Positions 24,643 through 33,433 of a stretch of DNA of 64,000 bases are shown here, piece by piece. The translations under genes were made by a program, and so were the position numbers. The stretch is taken from positions 1 to 64,000 of the forward strand of contig JAODBC010000092.1 in NCBI GenBank assembly GCA_025463765.1, given 5' to 3'. Under the pieces are notes generated by a model. It saw only the letters and a list, made by a program, of their open reading frames with translations, searched no databases and was not told the origin of the DNA. This DNA is from Subtercola sp. Its GTDB lineage: Bacteria > Actinomycetota > Actinomycetes > Actinomycetales > Microbacteriaceae. Position 1 is the stretch's first letter; the number at the start of each line of letters is the position of its first letter.

Positions 24643-24679
24643 GCGAGCGGCTAGAAGCGAACGGGAGACGAAAAGAGCG

Positions 24680-25372
24680 GTGTCGAAGATTCTCGTTGTC
24701 GAAGACGACCCGGCTATGTGCGCCCTCATCGACCGCGGGTTACGGGGAGAAGGCCACGAGGTCACTGTGGTCGACAACGGCGTCGACGCGCTCATCGCTC
24801 TTGCGAACGAACACTTTCAGGCGGCGGCCATCGACGTGATGCTGCCGCAGATGAGCGGCTTCGAGCTCTGCAGGCGCATCCGTGAATCTGGCAGCACCCT
24901 GCCCATCATTCTGCTCACCGCTCGCGATGCCGTTGAAGACCGGGTGACCGGTCTCGATCTGGGCGCCGACGACTACCTGACGAAGCCGTTTGCTTTCGCC
25001 GAACTGAACGCGCGAATCCGGGCGCACCTGCGCCGCGAGAACACCCTGGCGACCTCGGTGCTGAGCATCGGCGATGTGATCATCGACCCGGGAGTGGTTC
25101 GAGCGACAGTGCGAGGCAAAGCGATATCGCTGAGCCTGAAAGAGTTCGCGCTGCTGCGGCTCTTGGCATCCAAGCCCGGCCGGGTCTTCTCTCGTGAGGA
25201 GATTCTCGAAGAGGTGTGGGGGTCGTCGCAGCTGTTCGAAACCACGCTTGTCGATCAGTACATCAGCTATCTTCGCAAGAAGCTCGACACGGCCGGGGCG
25301 CTCGTGCTCATCAAGACGCTGCGCGGCGCCGGCTACCGCATCGACGCGCTCACCAGCACGGATTCACCGTGA
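24680..25372 (+). CDS. OmpR-family response regulator
   Basis: 230 residues. The receiver domain has VVEDD at positions 6-10, phosphoacceptor Asp52 (AIDVMLPQMSG), Thr in LLTARD and Lys in LTKPFAF; the winged helix ends with TLRGAGYRID. It starts with GTG at 24680. Its stop overlaps the kinase start by 4 bp (GTGA), so the pair is translationally coupled. It is likely to control the adjacent ferric reductase/FMN/ApbE operon, 116 bp after the kinase. Confidence 0.92.
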   Translation: MSKILVVEDDPAMCALIDRGLRGEGHEVTVVDNGVDALIALANEHFQAAAIDVMLPQMSGFELCRRIRESGSTLPIILLTARDAVEDRVTGLDLGADDYLTKPFAFAELNARIRAHLRRENTLATSVLSIGDVIIDPGVVRATVRGKAISLSLKEFALLRLLASKPGRVFSREEILEEVWGSSQLFETTLVDQYISYLRKKLDTAGALVLIKTLRGAGYRIDALTSTDSP

Positions 25373-26736
25373 TTCGACGCCTCTCGATCAGAGTGCGCAT
25401 CACCCTCGGCAGCGCACTCGTCGCGACCGCCCTGCTGACGGTGGTCGGCGTGGCGATTCACTTTCAGATCATGAACATCACCGCCGAGTCCGATCAGACT
25501 CTCGCCAGCAGCGACCTCGAAGCCTATATCTCCGATATTCGTACGAACCCTGGCGAGACGCCGGATGCGCCCGCGGTCGGCATTCTCGTGCTCATCAAAG
25601 ACCCGGCCGGGGCCTTTCGGGTCGACACCGTGCCGGCCGAAGTACGCACCGCCCTGCAGAAGCACCCCTCGGGCGACGCCTCGTTCGTCATGCGCGAGCC
25701 GAGCGCAACCTTCACCGTCGTCGGAAAAAGCATCGCCGCTCCCGACGGCGTCTGGCAACTGTGGGCCGTTCGCAACGCAGCGACCAGTGCTCTCACCGTC
25801 TCTGCCGTCGACCGGGGCCTCGGGGTCGGCTTGACGGCGATTCTCGTGCTGTTCACCTTCGCGGCCTGGCTGCTGACCACACTCGCGCTTCGCCCCGTGA
25901 GCAGAATGCGCGCCACCGCCGAAAGCCTCAGCGAACGGCCCGACGATGCCGAGTTGCCCGTCGGGCCCGCGCACGACGAACTCTCCGCTCTGGCCACGAC
26001 GCTGAATTCGTTCATCCGCCGCGTTCGAACCACTGCGCACCGCGAGCGGCAGATGGTGTCTGACGCGAGCCATGAGTTGCGTACTCCCATCGCCGTCATG
26101 TCGACCCAGCTCGAGCTCGCACATGCGCACTTCGGCGATGCCGCCGCACTCGAAAGTGAAATTCTCGCCGCTCAGACGTCGCTCTCGCGCTTGGCGTCGC
26201 TGGCCGCGAATCTGCTCGAACTCTCGCGTCTCGAGGCTGCCTTCGACACCAAGCAGCCGCACTACGAATCGTCGACGGCCGCCGACCTCGAAACCGAGCT
26301 GATGGGCGCGATCGACCGCGCCCGGATGCTCGCGGGAATCGACCGCGAAAGCATTCAGTTCGAGGCCTGCGTCGTGTCTCCCGAACAGAAATACCTGCTC
26401 TCGGCCGCGTCGTTCGGCAGGGTGCTCGACAACCTGCTGGTGAACGCTGTGAACGCGTCGCACGGTACGGGCGAGATCACCGTCACGCTGCACCAGGAGG
26501 CTTCGGCGCTGGCCGTGCTCGTCTCAGACGAAGGCACCGGCATGCCCGACGATTTTCTGCCGCACGCCTTCGAACGTTTCTCGCAACCAGGCCCCGCCCG
26601 GGCGCCGGGGCAGACCGGCAGCGGCCTCGGTCTGGCGCTCGTGCACGCCGTCATCGCCCGGGCCGAAGGGTCGGTCACCCTGGCGAATCGCGAGCCGCGC
26701 GGGCTCGTCGTGTCGATTCTGATTCCGAACATATGA
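25369..26736 (+). CDS. Sensor histidine kinase
   Basis: 455 residues, start GTG at 25369 overlapping the response-regulator stop. Two transmembrane helices (about 12-32 and 153-172) flank a ~120-residue extracytoplasmic sensor region; then HAMP (LRPVSRMRATAESLSE), dimerisation box SDASHELRTP with His235, N box NLLVNAVNAS, and ATP lid motifs DEGTGMP and GSGLGLALV. The signal is unknown; the neighbours suggest metal, redox or electron-transfer stress. Confidence 0.92.
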   Translation: MIRRLSIRVRITLGSALVATALLTVVGVAIHFQIMNITAESDQTLASSDLEAYISDIRTNPGETPDAPAVGILVLIKDPAGAFRVDTVPAEVRTALQKHPSGDASFVMREPSATFTVVGKSIAAPDGVWQLWAVRNAATSALTVSAVDRGLGVGLTAILVLFTFAAWLLTTLALRPVSRMRATAESLSERPDDAELPVGPAHDELSALATTLNSFIRRVRTTAHRERQMVSDASHELRTPIAVMSTQLELAHAHFGDAAALESEILAAQTSLSRLASLAANLLELSRLEAAFDTKQPHYESSTAADLETELMGAIDRARMLAGIDRESIQFEACVVSPEQKYLLSAASFGRVLDNLLVNAVNASHGTGEITVTLHQEASALAVLVSDEGTGMPDDFLPHAFERFSQPGPARAPGQTGSGLGLALVHAVIARAEGSVTLANREPRGLVVSILIPNI

Positions 26737-26852
26737 CATCTCGAACGCCCCTCATAGCAAGCGCACACCGCCTGCTCGACAAGCCTGGGCACGATCGATA
26801 CTAAGAACCGCTCGCTTCTCGGCGGTCGATCCGGCGAAGAAAGAGGTACGAC

Positions 26853-28301
26853 GTGACCAGCACCTCACAACGCCCGCGTGCGTCGAGCCGCAGACGCGAG
26901 GCCGCCCAGGCAGACCGCGACGTTCAGCGGGCCGCAAGTATGCGGCAGCGAAACTATCGCGGTCGAGCCCGGGCCGCCGATGTGATGGGCATTCTGTGCT
27001 GGGTCTCGGTCGCTCTCTCGATAGCGCTCTATCTCGCCTACAGCGGTGGCAGCCAACTGACCGATGCGGGCGGTGTCGTCACCGCGGTGGGCATCGTCAC
27101 CGGCCTGGCCGGTACCGATCTGATCTTGATCATGCTCGTGCTCGCCGCGCGAATCCCCTGGATCGACCACACCGTCGGTCAAGATCGTGCCGTCGCCCTG
27201 CACCGGCGGCTCGGCAAGCCTGCGCTCTACCTGATTCTCGCCCACGCCGTGCTGCTGACCATCGGCTATTCGATCAGCGACGGCACGAACGTCATCGCCG
27301 AAACCGTCGGGTTCTTCGGGCTCGGCACTGACCCGATACTGGCGTACCTCGGGCTCGCCCTGCTTCTGCTGGTTGTCGTCACGTCGGTCGTCGCTGTACG
27401 CCGTCACTTCGCCTACGAGGCGTGGCATCTGATTCACCTGCTCAGCTACATCGCGGTTCTCGTGGCCCTGCCTCACCAGCTCTCGATGGGCGGGGTGCTG
27501 GCCGACGGCACGCTGCAGCGCGTCTACTGGATCGCGCTGTATGTCGCTGCTTTCGGTTCGATTCTGGTGTTCCGGTTCGCCGTGCCGATCGTTCGAACGG
27601 CGCGCCATCGGCTGCGCGTCGATCGGGTCGACGTGATCGCACCCGGCGTTTTCTCGCTGCAGCTGCGGGGAACCGAACTGCGCCGGCTCGGCGCAGAGGG
27701 TGGCCAGTACGCCGTCTGGCGGTTCTGGTCGTGGCGCACCTGGTGGCACGCGCACCCCCTCTCTTTCTCGGCCATGCCAACCGACCGCACGGTGCGGCTC
27801 ACGGTGCGTGAGCTGGGGCGCGGCACCGCCCGGCTCAGCCGCATTCGGCCGGGCACCTTCGTCTCCATCGAAGGGCCGTACGGAATCTTCACCGATCAGG
27901 CACGATCGGCCCCCTACCTCTCGGTGATCGCTGCGGGAATCGGCGTCACGCCCATCCGGGCCATGCTCGAGCACGCTTCGCTCCGGCCGGGCGAAGCGAC
28001 GATTCTGCTGCGCGGCACCGACCAGAGTGAGGCCTACCTCTGGCACGAGATCGGTCAGATCGCGCAGAACACCGGCGTGAGCGCCTTCTCGATGCTCGGC
28101 CCCAGACCTCGTCACGTGCCGACCTGGATGTCGGCGCACGCGCTGGCGAACGGAATCACCCTCGAATCGACTTTTCCGCACCTGCTCGACTCCGACTTGT
28201 TCATCTGCGGGCCTACCGCCTGGGCCGAAGAGGTCGTGGCAGATGCCCGTGACGCCGGTATGCCCGAACACCGCATTCACCTCGAACGGTTCGACTCGTG
28301 A
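26853..28301 (+). CDS. Ferric-reductase-like transmembrane flavoprotein
   Basis: 482 residues; GTG start at 26853 with gaaagagg upstream. A basic 45-residue N-terminus is followed by about six helices of the ferric-reductase-like domain; histidines in HRRLGKPALYLILAHAVLL and WHLIHLLSYIAVL are the likely heme ligands. The C-terminal FAD/NAD(P) module shows HPLSFSAMPTD, GTFVSIEGPYGIF, the NAD site IAAGIGVTPIRAML and FICGPTAWAEEV. It would pass electrons from NAD(P)H across the membrane. It is the first gene of a 4-bp-overlapping operon with an FMN-binding protein and ApbE, which supply a covalently flavinylated acceptor. Confidence 0.92.
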   Translation: MTSTSQRPRASSRRREAAQADRDVQRAASMRQRNYRGRARAADVMGILCWVSVALSIALYLAYSGGSQLTDAGGVVTAVGIVTGLAGTDLILIMLVLAARIPWIDHTVGQDRAVALHRRLGKPALYLILAHAVLLTIGYSISDGTNVIAETVGFFGLGTDPILAYLGLALLLLVVVTSVVAVRRHFAYEAWHLIHLLSYIAVLVALPHQLSMGGVLADGTLQRVYWIALYVAAFGSILVFRFAVPIVRTARHRLRVDRVDVIAPGVFSLQLRGTELRRLGAEGGQYAVWRFWSWRTWWHAHPLSFSAMPTDRTVRLTVRELGRGTARLSRIRPGTFVSIEGPYGIFTDQARSAPYLSVIAAGIGVTPIRAMLEHASLRPGEATILLRGTDQSEAYLWHEIGQIAQNTGVSAFSMLGPRPRHVPTWMSAHALANGITLESTFPHLLDSDLFICGPTAWAEEVVADARDAGMPEHRIHLERFDS

Positions 28302-28840
28302 GAAAACGCGCCATTGCCGCGAGCGTCGTTTCATCGTCGGCCGTCATTCTGATCGGCTGGCAGATCGGCGCGCAGGCTCAGTCCGCTGACACGTCGCTCT
28401 CGGCGGCCGCGCCGGCGCGCACGAGCGCCGCACCCGCCACCTCGTCGCCGCAGAGTTCGGCGCGGGCATCCACGACCCCGACGGCGACGCCTGAGCCCTC
28501 GACTGCGGCCTCGGCACCGAGCGCAACGTCGGCACCGAGCGAGTCGCCGAGTGCCGCTTCGACTGACGGAACCTATACCGGGTCGAGCGTCAATACTCGC
28601 TACGGCACCGTGCAGGTTCAGATCACCGTGAGCGCCGGCTCGATCACCGACGTAACCGCACTACAGCTCACCGACAGCGACAGCCGCTCGGTACAGATCA
28701 GCAACAGGGCCGCTCCGGTGCTTCGGCAGGAGGTGCTCGCGGCCCAGTCCGCGAACGTCGACTCGGTCAGCGGCGCCACGTACACGAGCGACGGCTACCT
28801 GAAGTCGTTGCAGTCCGCGCTCGATCAGGCCGGACTCTGA
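28298..28840 (+). CDS. Exported FMN-binding (covalently flavinylated) protein
   Basis: 180 residues: signal/anchor helix (about 5-25), a long Ala/Ser/Thr/Pro-rich linker to residue 90, then an FMN_bind domain with the flavin-acceptor motif DSVSGATYTS (Thr161 or Thr163 would carry FMN phosphoester-linked). It overlaps the reductase stop by 4 bp and its own stop overlaps the ApbE start. It probably receives electrons outside the membrane from the ferric-reductase-like protein. Confidence 0.9.
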   Translation: MRKRAIAASVVSSSAVILIGWQIGAQAQSADTSLSAAAPARTSAAPATSSPQSSARASTTPTATPEPSTAASAPSATSAPSESPSAASTDGTYTGSSVNTRYGTVQVQITVSAGSITDVTALQLTDSDSRSVQISNRAAPVLRQEVLAAQSANVDSVSGATYTSDGYLKSLQSALDQAGL

Positions 28841-29619
28841 TGCTGATCGACACGTTCGAGACGATGGGCACGGTTGCGAGCGTGCGGCTTCGCGGTTCAG
28901 ATAAAGCGGCAGCGCTCGAGCCCGTTCAGCAGGTCTTTCGGCGCTATGACGAAACCTTCAGCCTCTACAAACCGATGTCGGAACTCAGTCGAATCGCCTC
29001 GGGCCAGATGGCGCTGACAGATGCGACCGAGGCCGTTCGAATGGCGTATGCGGAGTGCGTACGCTGGCGCGCTGCGACCAGGGGCGATTTCACTCCCCAC
29101 CGGCCCGACGGTCTCATCGACCTCTCGGGCATCGTCAAAGCCCAGGCGATGAACGAGGCAGCCACACTGCTTCGCGGGTCGAGCGCCGAGGGCTGGCTGC
29201 TCGATGTGGGCGGCGACGTCGTGGGGTCGACGGCGGGCACTGCTATAGGCCCGGCAGCGAGTTCGGCCCGACACCCCGAGCTGTGGAACATCGGCATCGT
29301 CGACCCCGATGACCGCACCCGGCTGCTGTGCTCGCTCCCCCTCGGCGATTCCTGGAGCGCGGTGGCGACGTCGGGCACCGCCGAGCGGGGCGAGCACGTC
29401 TGGCGCACCGACGACTCGGCGTTCTTCGTTCAGGTGACCGTTCTGGCGGCCGACATCGTCACCGCCGATGTGCTCGCCACGGCCATCCTCTCGGGCGGCC
29501 GCAGCAGACTTGACGAGGCGACGAGCACGTTCACCATCGATGTCATCGCGGTCGACCGGGCCGGCGGCATTCTCACCACTCCCCGCGTGCGCGACGTGAT
29601 CACGGTCACCGCCGCCTGA
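28840..29619 (+). CDS. apbE: FAD:protein FMN transferase
   Basis: 259 residues. ETMGTVASVRL at the N-terminus, FSLYKPMSELSRI, LIDLSGIVKAQAMNEAA and GWLLDVGGDVVGSTAG are ApbE motifs; VATSGTAERG is the conserved TSG region. It transfers FMN from FAD to Thr/Ser of the neighbour's SGAT motif. Start ATG overlaps the previous stop as TGATG. No lipoprotein signal is seen, so transfer may occur in the cytoplasm unless a longer product is made. Confidence 0.92.
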   Translation: MLIDTFETMGTVASVRLRGSDKAAALEPVQQVFRRYDETFSLYKPMSELSRIASGQMALTDATEAVRMAYAECVRWRAATRGDFTPHRPDGLIDLSGIVKAQAMNEAATLLRGSSAEGWLLDVGGDVVGSTAGTAIGPAASSARHPELWNIGIVDPDDRTRLLCSLPLGDSWSAVATSGTAERGEHVWRTDDSAFFVQVTVLAADIVTADVLATAILSGGRSRLDEATSTFTIDVIAVDRAGGILTTPRVRDVITVTAA

Positions 29620-29622
29620 CGC

Positions 29623-30879
29623 TCACCGGCTGGCTGTCAGTCGCAACCGAACTAGACGGTACCCGATGCCGAGCGCGATCACGATGAGACCGACGATGAT
29701 CGCGGTCGGCGGCAGGGTTACCACCAGAACGAGGCAGCCGAGCGCACCGAGAACCTGAACGGCGCGAGGGTATCGGCGGTCGGTTTTCAGCTGGGAGAAG
29801 GCCGAGACATTGGCGATGAAGTAGTACAGCAAGACGCCGAACGACGAGAACCCGATCGCTCCGCGCAGGTCGACGCTCAGAATCAGGATGCTCACCACGA
29901 TCGCCAGCGTGATCTCGGCGTGGTGCGGTACCCGGTATTTCGGATGCACGGCCGCAAGCCAGCGCGGAAGGTCGCTGTTACGCGCCATCGCCAGGGTGGT
30001 GCGGCCGATTCCCGCGATGAGGGCGAGCAGTGCGCCGAGTGCCGCTGCGGCGGCTCCGAATCGCACGATCGGGGCCGCCCACGCCCAGGTCGCGGCATCC
30101 ACCACGTCGACGAGCGGAGCCGAACTGCGCGCGAGCTGCGCGGGGCCGATCACGAGCAGCACGGTAACGGCCACCACCGCGTAGATCACGAGCGTGATGC
30201 TCAGCGCCGTCAGAATCGCCCTTGGAATCGTGCGACGCGGGTTCTTGACCTCTTCACCCATGGTCGCGATGCGGGCGTACCCGGCGAAGGCGAAGAAGAG
30301 CAGACCGGCCGACTGCAGAATGCCGTACCAGCCGTTGGAGAAAAGGCCTTCGCCGAGCGCGACAGAGCGTGAAGGTGCAGAGGTCAGTCCTGCGATGACC
30401 ACTAGGGCGAGCACCAGGAGCACCACCACCACGATGATGCGCGTCAGCGCGGCTGTGCGCGTGACGCCGAAGTAGTTCACGGCAGCGAGGCCCAGAACGG
30501 CGGCGACGGCGATCGGCTTCTGCCAGCCGGCGGGCGCGGCGTAGGCCGCGAAGGTGAGCGCCATCGCGGCACAGCTTGCGGTCTTTCCGATGACGAAGCT
30601 CCAGCCGGCGAAAAAGCCTTGCCACTCGCCGAGCCGCTCCCGCCCGTATACATAGGTTCCGCCCGAAGTCGGGTACTGTGCCGCCAGCTGAGCCGACGAC
30701 GATGCATTGCAGAACGCGACCACGGCGGCGATGGCCAGACCGATGAGCAGGCCAGCACCGGCTGCTTCGGCGGCGGGAGCGAACGCAGCGAAGATTCCGG
30801 CCCCGATCATCGAGCCGAGCCCGATAGTCACCGCGTCGGCGGTGCCGAGCCTTCGGGCCAGCGCCTGGTTTGTCGACAT
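29623..30879 (-). CDS. APC-family amino acid permease
   Basis: 418 residues with about twelve hydrophobic segments. The GLGSMIGAGIFAAFAPAAEAAG motif in helix 1 and YPTSGGTYVYGRE after helix 2 are typical of the amino acid-polyamine-organocation superfamily; FFAFAGYARIATMGEEVKNPRRTIPRA is the conserved central motif. ggagg precedes the ATG at 30879; a longer in-frame start would add a soluble, non-conserved stretch. Substrate not predictable. Its stop is only 3 bp from the convergent apbE stop. Confidence 0.9.
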   Translation of the reverse strand: MSTNQALARRLGTADAVTIGLGSMIGAGIFAAFAPAAEAAGAGLLIGLAIAAVVAFCNASSSAQLAAQYPTSGGTYVYGRERLGEWQGFFAGWSFVIGKTASCAAMALTFAAYAAPAGWQKPIAVAAVLGLAAVNYFGVTRTAALTRIIVVVVLLVLALVVIAGLTSAPSRSVALGEGLFSNGWYGILQSAGLLFFAFAGYARIATMGEEVKNPRRTIPRAILTALSITLVIYAVVAVTVLLVIGPAQLARSSAPLVDVVDAATWAWAAPIVRFGAAAAALGALLALIAGIGRTTLAMARNSDLPRWLAAVHPKYRVPHHAEITLAIVVSILILSVDLRGAIGFSSFGVLLYYFIANVSAFSQLKTDRRYPRAVQVLGALGCLVLVVTLPPTAIIVGLIVIALGIGYRLVRLRLTASR

Positions 30880-31015
30880 CTCAGTTCCTCCCGCACCGCA
30901 CCCTAGCCCCGCCGGGTTGCCGGCGGGTGAACACTCCCGACCGGCGGCCGCACAGCGTTTCGCCGATATCGTTGAATCTCGTCTACGTTCCAGTCGACAG
31001 CAGGAGGCACCGCAC

Positions 31016-31411
31016 ATGACCGATCAGTGGGCGCCAGCCGAACTGGCCCACCTCAACGCCGCCGACGAGCTCGAGATCGCCGCGCAGCGCGCCGATGGCA
31101 CACTGCGCGCGTTCACTCCGATCTGGGTCGTGTGCGTCGGCGACCAGGCCTACCTGCGAACCTGGCATCGTCGCGACACCGGCTGGTTCGGCGCCGCTGT
31201 GTCGTCACAGCGCGCTCGGGTGCGAGTGCCGGGTCTCGAACGCGAAGTTGCGGTCGTCGACATCGGTGGCGCCGACCTCGAACTGCGCGCGCAGATCGAC
31301 GCCGCCTACGGCGCGAAGTATGCGCGCTACGGCCACACGACCATCCAGCAGATGACGGGTGATGACGCCGCTGACACGACGTTGCGCATCACTGCGCGCG
31401 ACGACGGCTGA
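31016..31411 (+). CDS. DUF2255 family protein
   Basis: 131 residues; caggagg precedes ATG 31016. The TPIWVVCVGDQAYLRTWHRRDTGWFGAAV segment is the pattern of DUF2255 proteins, which are split-barrel-like and related in shape to flavin- or F420-binding pyridoxamine-oxidase folds. Function unknown. It converges on the NAD(P)H-binding gene. Confidence 0.82.
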   Translation: MTDQWAPAELAHLNAADELEIAAQRADGTLRAFTPIWVVCVGDQAYLRTWHRRDTGWFGAAVSSQRARVRVPGLEREVAVVDIGGADLELRAQIDAAYGAKYARYGHTTIQQMTGDDAADTTLRITARDDG

Positions 31412-31427
31412 GCCGAGAACCGTTCGC

Positions 31428-32168
31428 CTAGAGCGCGACCACCCACTCGGCGAACGTCTGCCGGCCGTGGTCGGCCGTAACGCCGGCCTTCAGGGTTCCG
31501 TCGCGCAACGCTTTGCCGAAGCCGCCGGGCAGCGGCACTTCGAGTATCGCGCCCTTCGCCTGCATGGCCGCGGCATACATTCTCACCATGTCGGCCATGC
31601 GCAGCACCTCGGGGCCGGCCAGATCGGTTGCACGCCCCGCCGGCGGGCCTTCGGCGAGTTCGACGAGTCGTTCGCCGACCTCTCGCGCCGCCACGGGCTG
31701 GGAGATCATCTTCGGAATGAGGTGCACCGGCCCGATTACGGCCTGGCCGTAGACCTGCCGTGCGAACTCGTGAAACTGGGTCGCCCGCAGAATCGTCGAG
31801 CCGACGCCGCCCTCGCTGACGACCTTCTCCTGCAGCGCCTTGCCCGCGTAATAGCCGAACGGCGCCTTGTCGCTGCCCACGATCGAGAGCGCAATGTGGT
31901 GACCGACCCCAACGTCTTCTTCGGCCGAGAGAAGTCGCCTGGTCACCGTGCCGAAGAACTCTTCAGATGCCCTCGCCGACTGCGTCTGAACCGAGGTGAC
32001 GTCGATGACCACGTCGACGCCGTGCAGGCGGCCGGCGAGCCCACTGCCCGAAACCAGATCGACCCCGCTCGCGCGCGAAAGCGCCACGACATCGTGGCCA
32101 CGCTCTTGCGCTGCTTCGACGACGAATCGGCCCACGACACCGGTGCCTCCGGCGACAACGATCTTCAT
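31428..32168 (-). CDS. NAD(P)H-binding NmrA/SDR-a-type protein
   Basis: 246 residues. MKIVVAGGTGVVGRFVVEAA is the Rossmann nucleotide site; HIALSIVGSDKAPFGYYAGK holds the Ser and YxxxK of atypical SDRs, and REVGERLVELAEG is usual for the C-terminal half. It is likely an NAD(P)-dependent reductase or sensor of the NmrA family. ATG 32168 was chosen because the fold starts there. Confidence 0.85.
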   Translation of the reverse strand: MKIVVAGGTGVVGRFVVEAAQERGHDVVALSRASGVDLVSGSGLAGRLHGVDVVIDVTSVQTQSARASEEFFGTVTRRLLSAEEDVGVGHHIALSIVGSDKAPFGYYAGKALQEKVVSEGGVGSTILRATQFHEFARQVYGQAVIGPVHLIPKMISQPVAAREVGERLVELAEGPPAGRATDLAGPEVLRMADMVRMYAAAMQAKGAILEVPLPGGFGKALRDGTLKAGVTADHGRQTFAEWVVAL

Positions 32169-32341
32169 GGGAGTGCTCCTCGAGGTGTGAAATCCTAGGA
32201 TGGGGGACGCCCACGAGATTCGCAACTCGTCTCTGCACTAGCTGGAGAGCCGGGGCCATCCGGTCACTCCCGCCACAGACTTCGCTCTGGCCGACACCAG
32301 CACGCTCTTCACCCGCCGAACGCGTGAGTCAGACAAGCAAA

Positions 32342-32776
32342 TTACGGTGCGTCGGAATTGCTTGCCACGTCCGTGCGTGATCGTCTTGATCTCGAAGCCA
32401 GTCGTACTGACGACTGAAAAAAGTAAGCACCGACAATCAGATACAGCACGGCCGCGCGGGCGACCGCGGCGGAATCATGACCGCCGACGACTTGAAAACC
32501 ATAAATGAGCACGAAAGCAAGACAGAGGCCGCCAATGACGAAACCGGCCTCCGGCTTAGCTGTTGCCCTCCACCACGCTCGAGGTGGTTCAACTTCTTCG
32601 TTACCGCCTCGGAAGACGCGCACCGCGACGATCCACGGAATCACGTTTAGAACCATTCCGAAGATCACCGTTCCAACGCCCGGTACCAGCCGTGTCGCCA
32701 ACTGAACGATCAAGTAAACGACTATCCACGATGCGACCAGAAAGAGCACCTTCCAACGAAGTCGCAGAATTCTCAT
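32342..32776 (-). CDS. Small membrane protein, 144 aa, unknown function
   Basis: Four hydrophobic segments (VLFLVASWIVVYLIVQLA, VIFGMVLNVIPWIVAVRV, AGFVIGGLCLAFVLIYGF, VARAAVLYLIVGAYFFQSSV) and the central motif VEPPRAWWRATAKPEAGF. A truncated relative with the same VDPPRAWWR and PTAGFVVGG motifs lies just upstream at 32954-33280, so this is the intact copy of a tandem duplication. No family recognised. Confidence 0.65.
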   Translation of the reverse strand: MRILRLRWKVLFLVASWIVVYLIVQLATRLVPGVGTVIFGMVLNVIPWIVAVRVFRGGNEEVEPPRAWWRATAKPEAGFVIGGLCLAFVLIYGFQVVGGHDSAAVARAAVLYLIVGAYFFQSSVRLASRSRRSRTDVASNSDAP

Positions 32777-32953
32777 TCGGCCCCCACCTCAGATTGTCGA
32801 CGTGGATCATTCTGTCAGTGATTGGATCATGGCATTCGAAATGGCGGGCCCGCGTTGCCGATTGCGTCGCCGATTCCGAGCTAGAGCGTCGAAGACGCTT
32901 GCTCCCAGAATTTGGCAACAAGTGACTATGCAGACCGACCGTCCGCGAGTCAG

Positions 32954-33280
32954 CTAGAGACCCGGAGCCTTAGAATCGCTCGCCTCGACCTCTCCCGCAA
33001 GCTCAACGCGAGCAGTGGTCTCGGGTGGCTGGCGGATGAGGCGGATCGATGAATTGAAGTACATTCCAGCCAACACAACGTCGACGGCGGTGGTATTGAA
33101 GAACCCGAAATCAGGTTGCACTACGCGGGTCACGACTACGGAGGCGGATGTCACGGCGTTCAACGCGAGCCACCCTCCAACTACGAATCCAGCGGTTGGA
33201 CGAAAGGTCATTCTCCACCAAGCCCTAGGAGGGTCTACGTCCTCGCCACTTCCCCTGAAGGCTCGGGCCGAGTATCACGA
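32954..33280 (-). pseudogene. 5'-truncated paralogue of the 144-aa membrane protein
   Basis: An open frame from ATG 33211 gives 85 residues, but homology to the neighbour extends upstream of that ATG: reading back in the same frame gives RAFRGSGEDVDPPRAWWR, matching RVFRGGNEEVEPPRAWWR of the intact copy, until a TGA at about 33284. The first half with two membrane helices is gone. The C-terminal half (PTAGFVVGGW ... DVVLAGMYFNSSIRLI) is retained. Probably non-functional, or a remnant making a two-helix fragment. Confidence 0.65.
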
Positions 33281-33433
33281 CCCGTCGTTCGGCAAGGCAC
33301 AACCGGCGAGCGACGGCAGGCCGCGACCCGTCTCGGCGCGGCGGGCCTGCCGGGCGGCGCGGTCGCCGGCGCGACCGAAGCACGAGGCGCCCGCCGCCCC
33401 CACCCGGAGCTCCTGCGCCGCTATGCTGCCCTC

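Noticed and set aside
26865-28334. Minus-strand 489-codon frame antisense to the ferric-reductase gene
   Set aside because: No domain and shadow-like composition; the plus frame has all reductase motifs.
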